From assembly GCA_905215935.1 (NCBI GenBank), contig CAJMRY010000003.1, positions 215,052 through 279,051 of the forward strand: a DNA stretch of 64,000 nt. Reading direction: 5' to 3'. Position numbers and translations under genes: made by a program. Shown here in pieces: positions 46,554 to 56,443 of the stretch (the stretch's first letter is position 1; the number at the start of each line of letters is the position of its first letter). Source of the DNA: an uncultured bacterium. GTDB lineage: Bacteria; Bacillota; Clostridia; TANB77; CAG-508. A model generated the notes under the pieces. It made no database searches and was not told the origin of the DNA. It saw only the letters and a list, made by a program, of their open reading frames with translations.

Positions 46554-47697
46554 TTAGTCTCCTAAAGCTATTCCTATATTTCTAGCTGTTTTTACTAGAT
46601 CATGATCCATTGTTACTTTTCTTATATTGCTTTCTTTTGTATTACCTGAAACCGCTCCTATTTGTTTATTTTCTCCAACTACATCTTCTAGTGAAACAGA
46701 ATCTAACTTTCCATCTTTCATTACAGTTAATACATTAAATTTACCTTCCATAGCAAGTTGCATAGCTTTAGCACCATATTTTGTAGATAATACTCTATCA
46801 AAGGCTGTTGGCGTACCTCCTCTTTGCATATATCCGAAGTACTGTACATCTAGCTTCTAATCCTGTTAATTTTTCTAATTCTTTTGCAACCTTCTCTCCA
46901 GCTCCTCCAAGTTTTGTATTATCTACGCCTGCACCATTATCTCTTGTTTCTGCAATAGCTAAGCTTCCGCCTTTTGGTATTGCTCCTTCTGCAACAACTA
47001 CTATGCTAAATTCTTTACCTTTTTCTCTTCTTTCTTCTATTTTTCTTACTGCACTATTTATATCATATGGTATTTCTGGAATTAAAGCAACATCCGCTCC
47101 TCCTGCTATAGCTGATTCTAAAGCAATCCATCCTGCATATCTTCCCATTACTTCTAATACCATTATTCTATGATGTGTTTCACCTGTTGTATGAAGTCTA
47201 TCAATTGCATCTGCTGCAACTGATACAGCTGTATTATATCCAAAAGTAATATCTGTACATGCAACATCATTATCTATCGTTTTTGGAACTCCAATTACAT
47301 TTATACCTTTTACTGAAAAATCTCTTGCTGATTTTTGTGTTGCATCTCCACCTAAAGTAAATATACAATCAAATCCATCTTCTTTTACGTTTTGTACACA
47401 TTTATCTGATAAATCTTTGTATACTACTTGTCCATTTTCTTCTACTTTGTAATTAAATACATTAGCATTTGTTGATGACCCTATTATAGATCCACCTTTT
47501 GGTAATATTCCAGATGCAGAACTACTATTTTGTGTACTTAATCTTACATAATTATTTTTTAATAAACCTCTATATCCATCTATAAAACCATAGCATTCAA
47601 TATTATTATGTTCTGCTGTTTTTACAATAGCTCTTATAACTGCATTAAACCCAGAAACATCTCCTCCATTTGCAAGTATTGCAACTTTTTTAATCAT
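46554..47697 (-). CDS. pfkA: 6-phosphofructokinase, read through one CGGA site
   Basis: Glycolytic phosphofructokinase, 380 residues when read through. The phosphate-donor loop reads TLGGDATQKS near residue 115, the catalytic loop PKTIDNDV near 140, MGRYAGWIAL near 185 and VVVAEGAIP near 235. CGGA (46836-46833, after CTT) read as Gly gives TVLGYMQRGGTPTAFDR, the most conserved C-terminal motif of the family; without it the protein ends at ANSL. The Lys in PKTID is usual in pyrophosphate-using enzymes, while the usual Gly or Asp after GGD is Ala, so donor specificity is uncertain. Confidence 0.92.
46833..46836 (-). other. +1 recoding site CGGA in pfk
   Basis: Preceding codon CTT. The shift restores VLGYMQRGGTPTAFDR, where the first Gly is near-invariant. 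Confidence 0.92.
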
Positions 47698-47896
47698 AAA
47701 CTTCCTCCATTTTTAACGTATTTTCTTATGTTTCTTACTTATTATACCAATATTTAAATTTTTTACAAGTATTTTTATTAAAGTTTGAAAATAAATTTCC
47801 AATCAATTTTTTAACTTTTTTTTACTTTTATGAATATTGTATTTTTTTATACAAATACTATTAATATAATTTTAAAAAAATTTAGAGGTGCTACAA

Positions 47897-48576
47897 ATGA
47901 AGAAAAAAATTATTATTTACTTTTTAATATTATGTGCAATTATGTTGATTTTATCAGGTTGCACAAAAAAAGATGAAAACAATAAAACTGAAGATATAAA
48001 CAATAAAAATCCTGAAATAAGTAGAATTAGCATAGATACAAATATTAATAACGAACAAGCTGATGATACTACAAATAGTACTCGGAAATGACTCTGATAA
48101 CACCCCTGCTCCTACTCCAGTTGAAACAGAACTTGGTTCATTTTCAACAAAAATCATAGATAAACGTGAAAATAGACAAAATAATATTAGAATAACTTGT
48201 TCTAAATTAAATGGAATAACAATCGAAAGCGGTAAAACATTTTCTTTTTGCAATACTGTTCGGAAAATCAACTGCAGAAGAAGGATATAAAGAAGCAGAT
48301 ATAATAGTTGATGGTAAAACAGAGCAAGCTTTAGGCGGTGGTAATTGTCAAGTAAGTACAACTGTTTACAATGCAGTTTTAGCATCTACAGGATTAACTG
48401 TTACAGAACATCACGATCATGGAAAAAAAGTCCCATATATAGAAGAAGGTAAAGATGCAACTATTGCATATAATTCTTTAGATTTAAAGTTTAGAAATGA
48501 TTTACCAAATAGTATCAAGATGTATGTAAGTACAGATGGAAGCACAGTAACCGTAAAAATAGTAAAAATCTCTTAA
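47897..48576 (+). CDS. VanW-family lipoprotein, read through two CGGA sites
   Basis: Exported lipoprotein of about 225 residues with the lipobox LSGC near residue 21 and a Ser/Thr/Asp/Pro-rich linker. A VanW domain follows (FSFCNTVG, GYKEADIIVDGK, ALGGGNCQVSTTVYNAVL, TEHHDHGKKVPYIEEG). Read straight it ends within the linker. CGGA at 48083-48086 (after ACT) gives NSTGNDSDNTP, and CGGA at 48261-48264 (after GTT) gives FCNTVGKSTAEEGYKE; both read as Gly. The role of VanW is unclear; it often accompanies cell-wall enzymes, and here a D-Ala-D-Ala carboxypeptidase follows. The start is the ATG eight bases after AGAGG. Confidence 0.88.
48083..48086 (+). other. +1 recoding site CGGA in vanW (linker)
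   Basis: Preceding codon ACT. The shift avoids TGA one codon later. It lies in the non-conserved linker. Confidence 0.8.
48261..48264 (+). other. +1 recoding site CGGA in vanW (domain)
   Basis: Preceding codon GTT. The shift restores NTVGKSTAEEGYKEA in the VanW domain. Confidence 0.87.
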
Positions 48577-48715
48577 TTCTTTTAATGACTACACATAAAA
48601 ATAAAATTATAAATAGAAATAAATCTAACTGTTATCATTCAATATTTTTATATTAATTTAGTGCTAACTTTATATTAAATAGTGTATTTACAAAAATTTA
48701 TAGAATATTTCATCC

Positions 48716-48751
48716 CCTCCTTGAATAAGATTTACTATCTTATTTAGGAGG
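48716..48751 (+). promoter_or_regulatory. Hairpin that sequesters the ribosome site of the carboxypeptidase
   Basis: CCTCC-x-x-x-AATAAGA pairs with TCTTATT-x-x-GGAGG. The 3' arm is itself the ribosome-binding site, and TTTTTT follows. It looks like a terminator whose stem contains the Shine-Dalgarno, so it could act as attenuator or translational switch. Confidence 0.55.
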
Positions 48752-48759
48752 TTTTTTAT

Positions 48760-50014
48760 ATGTCTTTAAAAAACTTTATAATAAAATTAACTTGTATTTT
48801 ATTAATACTTATATCATCTTTTTATACTATTGTTATTGCTTCTGAATATACATACATTTGGTCTGATACTTATGCATTAGAGAAAACTCTTCAAACTAAT
48901 GCAAGCGAATCAGAGCAAGTTCCAAATTCTAATTCATTAAATTTAGAATCCGAAAGTGCTATATTAATAGAACAAAATAGTGGTCAAATATTATATGAAC
49001 ATAACTCACATGAGCAATTACGTCCTGCAAGTGTAACTAAAGTAATGAGTGTGTTATTAATAATGGAAGCTATAGATTCTGGTAAAATAACATTAGAAGA
49101 TAAGGTTCCTTGTAGTTCTAATGCAAGTTCTATGGGTGGTTCCCAGATTTGGTTAAATGAAACAGAAAATTTGACTGTAAATGAAATGTTAAAAGCAATT
49201 TGTGTTGTTTCTGCTAATGATTGCACTGTAGCAATGGCAGAATATATAGCAGGTAGCCAGGAGGCTTTTGTAGAGAAAATGAATCAAAAAGCAAAAGAAC
49301 TTGGTATGAATGATACATGTTTTAAAAATTGCCATGGTATAGATGAAGATGACCATATTACCTCAAGTTTTGATATTGCTCTTATGTCTCGTGAATTACT
49401 TACTAAACATCCATCCATAACTAATTACACAACTATCTGGATGGATAGTCTAAGAGATGGTAAATCTGAACTGGTAAATACAAATAAACTAATCAGAAAT
49501 TATCAAGGGGCAACAGGTTTAAAAACAGGTTCTACATCGCTTGCTTTATATAACTTATCTGCAAGCGCAACAAGAAATGGCCTATCATTAATAGCTGTAA
49601 TAATGAAAGCTCCAAGTACTAAGTTACGTTTCTCTGAAGCACAAAAATTATTAGATTATGGATTTAATAATTATTCATACAAAGAGCTTGCAAAAAAAGA
49701 TAATTTAATAAAGAAAGTTAATGTTACAAAAGGAATCGTGTCAGAGGCTAATGCAATCTTTAAAGATGATTTTCGGTACTTTGTTAAAAAAAGGAGAAGA
49801 TAAAAACATCTCACAAAATATATTTATTGAAGAAAATTTAACAGCACCTATTAACAAAGGACAAAAAATTGGTGAAGCAAGTTTTACTTTAGACGGAAAA
49901 ATTATTGGAACTATTGATATTACATTAGATACAGAAATTAAGAAGAATGGTTTAATGAATATGGTTTCGTATTTATATAAAAATTGGTTTTGTATGCTTA
50001 GATGTAATGTGTAA
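48760..50014 (+). CDS. dacF: D-alanyl-D-alanine carboxypeptidase, read through one CGGT site
   Basis: Penicillin-binding protein of the S11 (DacF/DacA) type, about 417 residues, with an N-terminal signal segment. The catalytic S-x-x-K is in RPASVTKVMS near residue 92, SAND near 149 and KTG in GLKTGSTS near 252. After the catalytic domain, CGGT (49774-49777, after TTT) read as Gly gives KDDFGTLLKKGEDKNIS and the beta-rich C-terminal domain ending in a hydrophobic membrane-binding stretch. Without it the protein loses that domain. It is preceded by a ribosome-site-sequestering hairpin. Confidence 0.9.
49774..49777 (+). other. +1 recoding site CGGT in the carboxypeptidase
   Basis: Preceding codon TTT. 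The shift gives DDFGTLLKKGED and the C-terminal domain. Confidence 0.83.
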
Positions 50015-50122
50015 ATATGAACACAACATAATAAGATTAATATTTTAGAATTATATATTTAATTTTATAACTACTCCATTTTAAATTTTTAACCACAAAT
50101 AATTTATTTTTATCATATATTA

Positions 50123-50153
50123 TTTGAGAGCATTCTAATATAGAATGCTCTCT
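50123..50153 (+). terminator. Terminator of the carboxypeptidase gene
   Basis: GAGAGCATTCTA / TAGAATGCTCTC perfect 12-bp stem followed by TTGG and an AT-rich run. Confidence 0.7.
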
Positions 50154-50231
50154 TGGAATTATTAATCAAATTTCGTAGACAAAGTTTTTATTAGTCCATT
50201 TTGTATACAGTACTATAATATTTAAAATTTT

Positions 50232-50864
50232 TTATTCATCTTCATCAAACAAAAAATCTTCTTCATCATATTCAATTTCTATATTTTTCTTTGTCTTTGG
50301 AGTTGCCTTTTTATTCACTCCTTTATTGGTTTTAGATTTTGTTCTAGATTTTGTTTCTTCTCCAAATTCTTCTTTTAAGCTTTCTAAGTATTCAGCTTTT
50401 TCTTTATCTTTTCTTCTTTCTTCTTGTCTTTCTTCTTTCTTTTCTTCCTTTTTATTTTGCATTTGTTTATTTAACATACTATTTACTTTTTCTATTAAAT
50501 CTGGTACATAATCTAATAATTTGTCTATTGATGATGTATGATTTACTGGTAATAATTTTACATTATTAGATTGTACAACTAAAAATGCTACTGGAGTAAT
50601 ACTTACACCTGCTCCACTTCCTCCACCAAAAGGTAATCTATATTGTATAGCTTCTTCTTTATCTTTCTTTTTATATTCATTTATTGTTTCTCCATTAAAT
50701 TCACTTCCACCAGATGCAAAACCAAAGCCTACTTTTGAAATTGGTATAATCACTATATTTCCTGGTGCTTCAATAGGCTCTCCTATTATGGTATTAACAT
50801 CTACCATATCTCTAATACTATTCATGGCTGTAACCATAAGACCTTCTATAGGATGCTCGTTCAT
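50232..50864 (-). CDS. gerW: GerW/YtfJ family spore protein
   Basis: Sporulation protein of the YtfJ/GerW family, 210 residues from the chosen ATG. The N-terminal HPIEGLMVTAMNSIRDMVD, VIIPISKVGFGFASGG near residue 45 and RLPFGGGSGAGVSITP near 80 are the family core. A long Lys/Glu-rich coiled-coil tail (about 135-210) is extra. In Bacillus GerW aids germination. The gene overlaps the end of DUF2953, the same pair order as ytfI-ytfJ. Confidence 0.9.
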   Translation of the reverse strand: MNEHPIEGLMVTAMNSIRDMVDVNTIIGEPIEAPGNIVIIPISKVGFGFASGGSEFNGETINEYKKKDKEEAIQYRLPFGGGSGAGVSITPVAFLVVQSNNVKLLPVNHTSSIDKLLDYVPDLIEKVNSMLNKQMQNKKEEKKEERQEERRKDKEKAEYLESLKEEFGEETKSRTKSKTNKGVNKKATPKTKKNIEIEYDEEDFLFDEDE

Positions 50865-51513
50865 ATTTATCACTTCTCCTTTTCTTAATTAAAAAGATAT
50901 AAATTATATTGATAATATGTACTATTTTTACATTTATTATACAATTTAATCTTAAATTAATTATATTTTTATTATAGACTGGCTCTATTTTATAATAATA
51001 GTCTTTTCTTTTATTTTTCAAATTTATATCTTTAACTGTTAATTTTAAGATAAATGATATTAATGTTGAAATAATAGGAACAGTATATGTTGTAACCATA
51101 ATATCTGAGACTCCAAATTTAAAACTTAAATTAAATTTTAAAATTTCTAGTTTTAGTTCTTTTAATAATACTTTTATAAAATTTAATATATTAAAACTCT
51201 TATAATCTTGTATCACTCTATCTTGTATTTTCTTTTCTATTTTTTTAGTAACTTTTCCAAAATCAACACTACACATCGTTTTAATAAATTTTGAATCTTG
51301 CAGTTTTTTTATCTTTTTTTCATTTACTGTAAGTTTTATAATTCTTATTTTATTAAAAAAATATATACCAATTTCAAATTGATAATCACTTATAATATCT
51401 TTATTATCTGTATCTATTTCCAAATTTATTATAGATATTCTTATAGATGAATATCTAATTACTACAAATATAACTAAAAATATTATTAATACACATAAAA
51501 AAAATAGCATCAT
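50818..51513 (-). CDS. DUF2953 membrane-associated protein (YtfI-like)
   Basis: A 231-residue protein from the second ATG, which has proper spacing to AGAGGGA. It has an N-terminal membrane helix, a beta-rich middle and a second hydrophobic segment near residue 150, with a C-terminal helix. The family sits upstream of gerW in spore formers, and the last 47 bases here overlap the gerW start, which implies translational coupling. Function unknown but probably sporulation-linked. Confidence 0.8.
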   Translation of the reverse strand: MMLFFLCVLIIFLVIFVVIRYSSIRISIINLEIDTDNKDIISDYQFEIGIYFFNKIRIIKLTVNEKKIKKLQDSKFIKTMCSVDFGKVTKKIEKKIQDRVIQDYKSFNILNFIKVLLKELKLEILKFNLSFKFGVSDIMVTTYTVPIISTLISFILKLTVKDINLKNKRKDYYYKIEPVYNKNIINLRLNCIINVKIVHIINIIYIFLIKKRRSDKYERASYRRSYGYSHE

Positions 51514-51652
51514 AGACATTCCCTCTTTTTAGTTCTATAATACTATTTTTTCCATTTTTTATTAGTTTAATCAATATTATTTAAGTAATATATGTTTCAT
51601 CTATATATTAACTTGTTCTATTTAATCGTCTATTTCTAAATAAATGTTAATT

Positions 51653-52411
51653 CTATGATGCATTTCTTTTTTGTTTTTCTACTGTTATATCTCCAAATAG
51701 TTCTGCCTGATTAGTTACAACTTTACTTCTTCTAGACATCTCTAGCAATCCAGAAAAAGCTGTTACAACTTCGTTTCTATTACATTTATTAACAGAAAAC
51801 ATTCTATTAAAGACAAACCTTTTATTTCTCACTAACTCTTTAAACATTTGCTTTACTTTGCTTCCAACACTATAGCTTTCCGTTATAGCAATTTTTTGAA
51901 TATTTTTTGCATTTTTATTAAGTCTTGACTTGTTTTTATTTATTACTTTTGAATAATTTTCAGGTATTAATTCTTTGCCATATTCTCTTTCTAATTTTTG
52001 CTTTGGCAATTCTATTTCTTCTGGTTGCTTACTTATTCTTTTACTATTTTCTTCATAAAACTCTTTTAATTTTTTGGTTATTTCTTTATACTTCTTGTAT
52101 TCTATAATTCTTCTTAAAAGTTCTTCTTCAGATAATTCTTCTTTTTCTTCTGCTTCTACTGGTAGTAGAGTTTTAGATTTTAAATACAGTAAAGTTGATG
52201 CCATAATTAAAAATTCACTAGTTATTTCTAAATTTAATGCTTCCATTTCATTAATATAATCTATATATTGGTCTGTGATGTCACTAATTTTGACATCACA
52301 AATATTCATTTTATTTTTATCTATTAAATGGCATAATAAATCTAATGGCCCCTCAAAATTTTCTATTTTTATTGCATATTTATTTGTTTCTAATGTTAAT
52401 ACATTTTGCAT
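51653..52411 (-). CDS. scpA: Segregation and condensation protein A
   Basis: Kleisin subunit of the SMC-ScpAB condensin, 252 residues. The N-terminal EGPLDLLCHLIDKNKM near residue 18 and ITSEFLIMASTLLYLKSKTLLP near 62 are the SMC-binding helices; the C-terminal winged helix ends LLEMSRRSKV. The start overlaps the recX stop (TAATG) and the GGAGG site lies inside recX, so the two are coupled. No scpB is beside it, which is unusual but not rare. Confidence 0.92.
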   Translation of the reverse strand: MQNVLTLETNKYAIKIENFEGPLDLLCHLIDKNKMNICDVKISDITDQYIDYINEMEALNLEITSEFLIMASTLLYLKSKTLLPVEAEEKEELSEEELLRRIIEYKKYKEITKKLKEFYEENSKRISKQPEEIELPKQKLEREYGKELIPENYSKVINKNKSRLNKNAKNIQKIAITESYSVGSKVKQMFKELVRNKRFVFNRMFSVNKCNRNEVVTAFSGLLEMSRRSKVVTNQAELFGDITVEKQKRNAS

Positions 52412-52860
52412 TATTCTCCTCCATATAAAGCACTTTTTATACTATCTTCTTTATAACCTTTAGTCTTAAGAAAATTTCTTAACTTTTCTTCTTCTACTGC
52501 ATTAATCTTTTTTTGCACAATTTTTTGCGCATTATTTCTTTCATAGTCTTTTAATTCTTTTTCATGATTTTCTATATAATCTTCTATTAAGTCACTTTTT
52601 ATACCTTTAGAATATAATTTATATTTAATTTGTTTTATGGAAAGAGTATTTATAGCCATAAACTCGCTAACAGCTCTTTCTATATAATTTTCATCATCTA
52701 TGTAGAAATTTTCTTTTAAATCTTCAATAATATCTTCAAGTAAATTATCATCTATTATATTCTTAAATTTTTGTCTAACTTCATATTCAGTTCTTTTTTT
52801 AAAAATTATATATTTTAATATTTTTGTTTTTTGTTTATCAAATTCATCTATTGTGTACAA
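52411..52860 (-). CDS. recX: Regulatory protein RecX, TTG start
   Basis: Modulator of RecA filaments, 149 residues of three-helix repeats (RTEYEVRQKF near residue 22, FIDDENY-like YIDDENYIERAV near 50, SIKQIKYKLYSKGI near 75). The chosen start is TTG, eight bases after AGAGAGG; there is no closer ATG that keeps the first helix. It follows recA by 49 bp and overlaps scpA, giving a recA-recX-scpA transcript. Confidence 0.87.
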   Translation of the reverse strand: MYTIDEFDKQKTKILKYIIFKKRTEYEVRQKFKNIIDDNLLEDIIEDLKENFYIDDENYIERAVSEFMAINTLSIKQIKYKLYSKGIKSDLIEDYIENHEKELKDYERNNAQKIVQKKINAVEEEKLRNFLKTKGYKEDSIKSALYGGE

Positions 52861-52909
52861 GATTAAAACCTCTCTTATTCTTAGTAATTCTTATCTTACC
52901 CTTAACATA

Positions 52910-53968
52910 TTATTCTTCATCTTCATTATCATTTTCATCATTAGATGCTTCATCACCTAGGCTCTTTTCAAATGCTTGTGAAAAATTATCTCTAATCTTA
53001 GTTTCTACTTCTTTCATTATATCTGGATTTTCGATTAAGAATTTCTTTACATTTTCTCTACCTTGTCCAATTCTAGTTCCATCATAGCTGAACCATGAAC
53101 CACTTTTTTCTATAATATCTAAATTAACAGCTAAATCTACTATATTTCCTTCTTTTGATATTCCTTTTCCATACATAATATCAAATTCAGCTTCTCTAAA
53201 TGGTGGTGCCACTTTGTTTTTTACAACTTTAACTCTTGCTCTATTTCCTACAACTTCTCCATCTTGTTTAAGATTTTCTATTTTTCTTATATCTAATCTA
53301 ACAGATGCGTAGTATTTTAATGCTCTACCACCAGTAGTAGTTTCTGGATTACCAAACATAATTCCTACTTTTTCCCTTAATTGATTTATAAATACAATAA
53401 CACATTTTGATTTATTTATTGCACCTGCTAATTTTCTTAAAGCTTGTGACATTAATCTTGCTTGCAAACCAATATGTGAATCTCCCATATCTCCATCTAT
53501 TTCTGCTTTTGGTACTAAAGCTGCAACAGAGTCTACAACAATAATATCTAAGGCTCCGCTTCTTACTAAAGCCTCTGCAATTTCTAATGCTTGCTCACCA
53601 GTGTCTGGTTGTGCAACTATTAAATTATCTATATCTACTCCTAAATGTTTAGCATAAACAGGATCTAATGCGTGTTCGGCATCTATAAAAGCTGCTTCCC
53701 CACCCATTTTTTGTGCTTCTGCTATCATATGTAATGTTAGTGTTGTTTTTCCTGATGACTCTGGACCATATACCTCTATAATTCTTCCTCTAGGTATTCC
53801 TCCTATTCCTAATGCTACATCTAGACTTAAAGCACCTGTTGGTATTGCCTCTACACTCATAGCTGTATAATCTCCTAATTTCATAACAGAACCTTTTCCA
53901 AATTGCTTTTCTATTTGACCTAAAGCTGCCTCTAATGCTTTTCTCTTTTCAATATTTTCTGCGCTCAT
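52910..53968 (-). CDS. recA: RecA recombinase
   Basis: Strand-exchange ATPase of 352 residues. Walker A GPESSGKTT is near residue 66, DAEHALDP near 94, IVVDSVAALVPKAE near 140 and INQLREKVGIMFGNPETTTGG near 195, with an acidic C-terminal tail. The start is the ATG after GGAGGAATATT; the longer frame begins upstream in the leader. AGC GGA is read normally. The promoter at 54010-54037 shows no clear LexA or Cheo box by eye. Confidence 0.96.
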   Translation of the reverse strand: MSAENIEKRKALEAALGQIEKQFGKGSVMKLGDYTAMSVEAIPTGALSLDVALGIGGIPRGRIIEVYGPESSGKTTLTLHMIAEAQKMGGEAAFIDAEHALDPVYAKHLGVDIDNLIVAQPDTGEQALEIAEALVRSGALDIIVVDSVAALVPKAEIDGDMGDSHIGLQARLMSQALRKLAGAINKSKCVIVFINQLREKVGIMFGNPETTTGGRALKYYASVRLDIRKIENLKQDGEVVGNRARVKVVKNKVAPPFREAEFDIMYGKGISKEGNIVDLAVNLDIIEKSGSWFSYDGTRIGQGRENVKKFLIENPDIMKEVETKIRDNFSQAFEKSLGDEASNDENDNEDEE

Positions 53969-54009
53969 AATATTCCTCCAATTCATTTTAAACATTTGTT
54001 TGTATTGTT

Positions 54010-54037
54010 ATTATATACTATTAATTTTTTTTGTCAA
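54010..54037 (-). promoter_or_regulatory. Promoter of recA
   Basis: On the minus strand a perfect TTGACA and TATAAT are 16 bases apart, about 40 bp before the recA start. Confidence 0.65.
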
Positions 54038-54222
54038 TACCTAATTTAACATTTTTTCAATTTATAACTACTTGCCAAATCACATCTAACTTTTTACTTA
54101 ACAAATTTTATAAACATACTAGTCACCATTCCGAGGATGTAACATTAGCAATTCTAAGTAAAATAAACTATAAATAACAAAATACAATAGCCCCTTATAA
54201 ATAATCTGCAAATTTCAACTTT

Positions 54223-55809
54223 CTATTGCTTACACCACGACTCAAAATTATAAAACAAAGAATAGTTATTAGGATTAAATTCTCCAAGCATCTTTTGATT
54301 TAATATAAGCATATTTTTATTACGATATAACGTAATATATGGCATATCATCTTGCATAATTTCAAATAATCTATTATATTTTTCGCAAATTAACTTATCA
54401 TCATTTAATTTTTTAACTTCATTAATAATATCCTTTACTTCGGCATTATTATACTTTGCCAAATTATTCTCACCATAAAAATATTGTAGATCACCACTAA
54501 ATCCATTGTTTATTCCTGTGAGAATTATATCATAATTTTTATTTTGTAAACACTGCATATATTGTGTGTCATTAACTTTTTTTATTGTTATCTCTATACC
54601 TATTTGATTTAACTGTTCCTTTATTAATTCTGCAACTTTTATTCTTTTTTCATTATTAGATTGAACAACAATATTTAAAGACAAATTTTTTGTACTTCCA
54701 GAATTATTTTTCTTTTGCCATTTATTATTTTTATATATCCAACCAGATTCTGATAATATCTTTTTTGATTGCTCATTATTGTATCCTAAACTTGCATTTT
54801 CCTTTTTATAAAGATAAGATCCATAATCTAGAATGCCTCCTGATATATAATATTTATTATTATATACCTCTTGAATTATACTAGATTTATCTATTGCAAA
54901 AGCAATGGCTTTTCTTACTTCTTTCTGACTTAAAATTTCGTTTTCACAATTTAAACTTAAAAAATCTAATTCTCTTCCTTTATACTCTTTTACTTTATAT
55001 CCTAAAGTTCCAATATATTCTTGGTAATTTATATTGGATGTATGAATTATATCTACATTACCTATTTTAAAACTATTATACAATTCTCCCATATCAGAGA
55101 AAAGTAAGATATTTATTTTTTCCATCTTAGAAATTTTTTCTTTTTCTCTCCAGTTACTATTTTTTTCTAAAACGATTTTCCCATTATCTAAACTGCTAAT
55201 CTTATACATTCCTGTTCCATTTGGAACACCATTATTTTTAGATAAATCTCCATTTATATAATTACTTTTTTGTAATATAGGAAAAACTAAATTATCTTCA
55301 AAATAATCATTGTCTTTATTTAAATCAATTCTAATAGTTGAATTATCTATTAATTGAACTTCCTTTACTTCACTTACATTATCTGAATATACATAATTTC
55401 CTTCTTTTAATTTATTTATAGTAAATTCTACATCTTCTACTTTTAAATTTGTTCCATCTGACCACTTTATATCGTTATTTATTTTTATTAAATATGAACT
55501 AGAATTTATTTTTGCACATTCCTTGGCAAGGCATAATTCTTTTTTATATTCTTCATCTAAATTAATTAATGGTTCAAATATTAATTTACTTATATTTATA
55601 ATTTCTTTATTAGTAGTTACAATTGGATTTATATTATCATAATTCGAAATTCCAATTGTTACTTCTTTAGAATATTCGATATCTTGCTTAGTTTCTTGCA
55701 GTTTATCTTTATCTTCAGTATCTGTATTATTATAAATAAAATAAATAGCAAATCCAATTAAAGATATAACTATTATAATAAAAATATATTTTACAAAATT
55801 TACTTTCAT
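54223..55809 (-). CDS. Peptide/solute-binding protein of ABC transporter family 5
   Basis: A 528-residue extracytoplasmic binding protein (SBP_bac_5, OppA/DppA type). It is tethered by an N-terminal membrane helix (about 7-27) with no lipobox cysteine. Family features include INISKLIFEPLINLDEEYK near residue 65, IKWSDGTNLKVEDVEFTI near 110 and VRKAIAFAIDKSSI near 290. No permease or ATPase gene is adjacent, so the partner transporter is elsewhere. It may also act as a sensor. Confidence 0.85.
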   Translation of the reverse strand: MKVNFVKYIFIIIVISLIGFAIYFIYNNTDTEDKDKLQETKQDIEYSKEVTIGISNYDNINPIVTTNKEIINISKLIFEPLINLDEEYKKELCLAKECAKINSSSYLIKINNDIKWSDGTNLKVEDVEFTINKLKEGNYVYSDNVSEVKEVQLIDNSTIRIDLNKDNDYFEDNLVFPILQKSNYINGDLSKNNGVPNGTGMYKISSLDNGKIVLEKNSNWREKEKISKMEKINILLFSDMGELYNSFKIGNVDIIHTSNINYQEYIGTLGYKVKEYKGRELDFLSLNCENEILSQKEVRKAIAFAIDKSSIIQEVYNNKYYISGGILDYGSYLYKKENASLGYNNEQSKKILSESGWIYKNNKWQKKNNSGSTKNLSLNIVVQSNNEKRIKVAELIKEQLNQIGIEITIKKVNDTQYMQCLQNKNYDIILTGINNGFSGDLQYFYGENNLAKYNNAEVKDIINEVKKLNDDKLICEKYNRLFEIMQDDMPYITLYRNKNMLILNQKMLGEFNPNNYSLFYNFESWCKQ

Positions 55810-55993
55810 ATGTGCTTTTAATTAGTTAGTTATTTTAGTATTATAGCTAACTCTCCTTATATAATATATTTAGGTTTTTTTAAGGGCTACCTATAAACCT
55901 TTATCAAAATTTTTATATCTTTGCTTATTGTTTAAATTAAATTTTTGATTATCATATCTTAAAACATCTTATTTTTCAATAGTTTTTAATCAA

Positions 55994-56027
55994 AAAGAGA
56001 ACATGAAAAATCTCATGTCCCCCAATC
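55994..56027 (-). terminator. Terminator of spoVS
   Basis: On the minus strand GGGACATGAGA / TTTCATGTTC forms a short stem followed by TCTTTTT, just after spoVS. Confidence 0.65.
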
Positions 56028-56046
56028 TATTTTATTTATTTAATTA

Positions 56047-56310
56047 TTATTTTCTAGCTTCTACGATAAGCATCATACCAGTTCTTTCTTCTCCTTCTAC
56101 TTGCACTTCTGCAAATGCTGGTATACATACTAAATCAACTCCAGATGGTGCAACAAATCCTCTAGCTATTGCTACAGCTTTAACAGCTTGATTTAATGCT
56201 CCTGCTCCGATTGCTTGCATTCTTGCTTGGTTTGATTCCTTTACTAATCCAGCTATTGCTCCTGCTACTGAATTTGGATTTGATTTTGATGAGATTTTTA
56301 AAACTTCCAT
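56047..56310 (-). CDS. spoVS: Stage V sporulation protein S
   Basis: An 87-residue Alba-fold protein needed for coat assembly in Bacillus. VLKISSKSNPNSVAGAIAG at the N-terminus, ARMQAIGAGALNQAVKA near residue 30 and GVDLVCIPAFAEV near 58 match the family almost throughout. AIGAG is written ATC GGA and is not shifted. ATG follows GGAGGCAAAAA. Confidence 0.95.
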   Translation of the reverse strand: MEVLKISSKSNPNSVAGAIAGLVKESNQARMQAIGAGALNQAVKAVAIARGFVAPSGVDLVCIPAFAEVQVEGEERTGMMLIVEARK

Positions 56311-56443
56311 TTTTTGCCTCCTATAATTTTATTTTTGTTTTGCTTTTCACAAGTATATTTATACTACATTTATTAGAAAATGTCTAGTAGTTTTTTGGAA
56401 ATAAAAGGAAAAACGCATTGCATTATTTTCTATTTTTCGGCAT

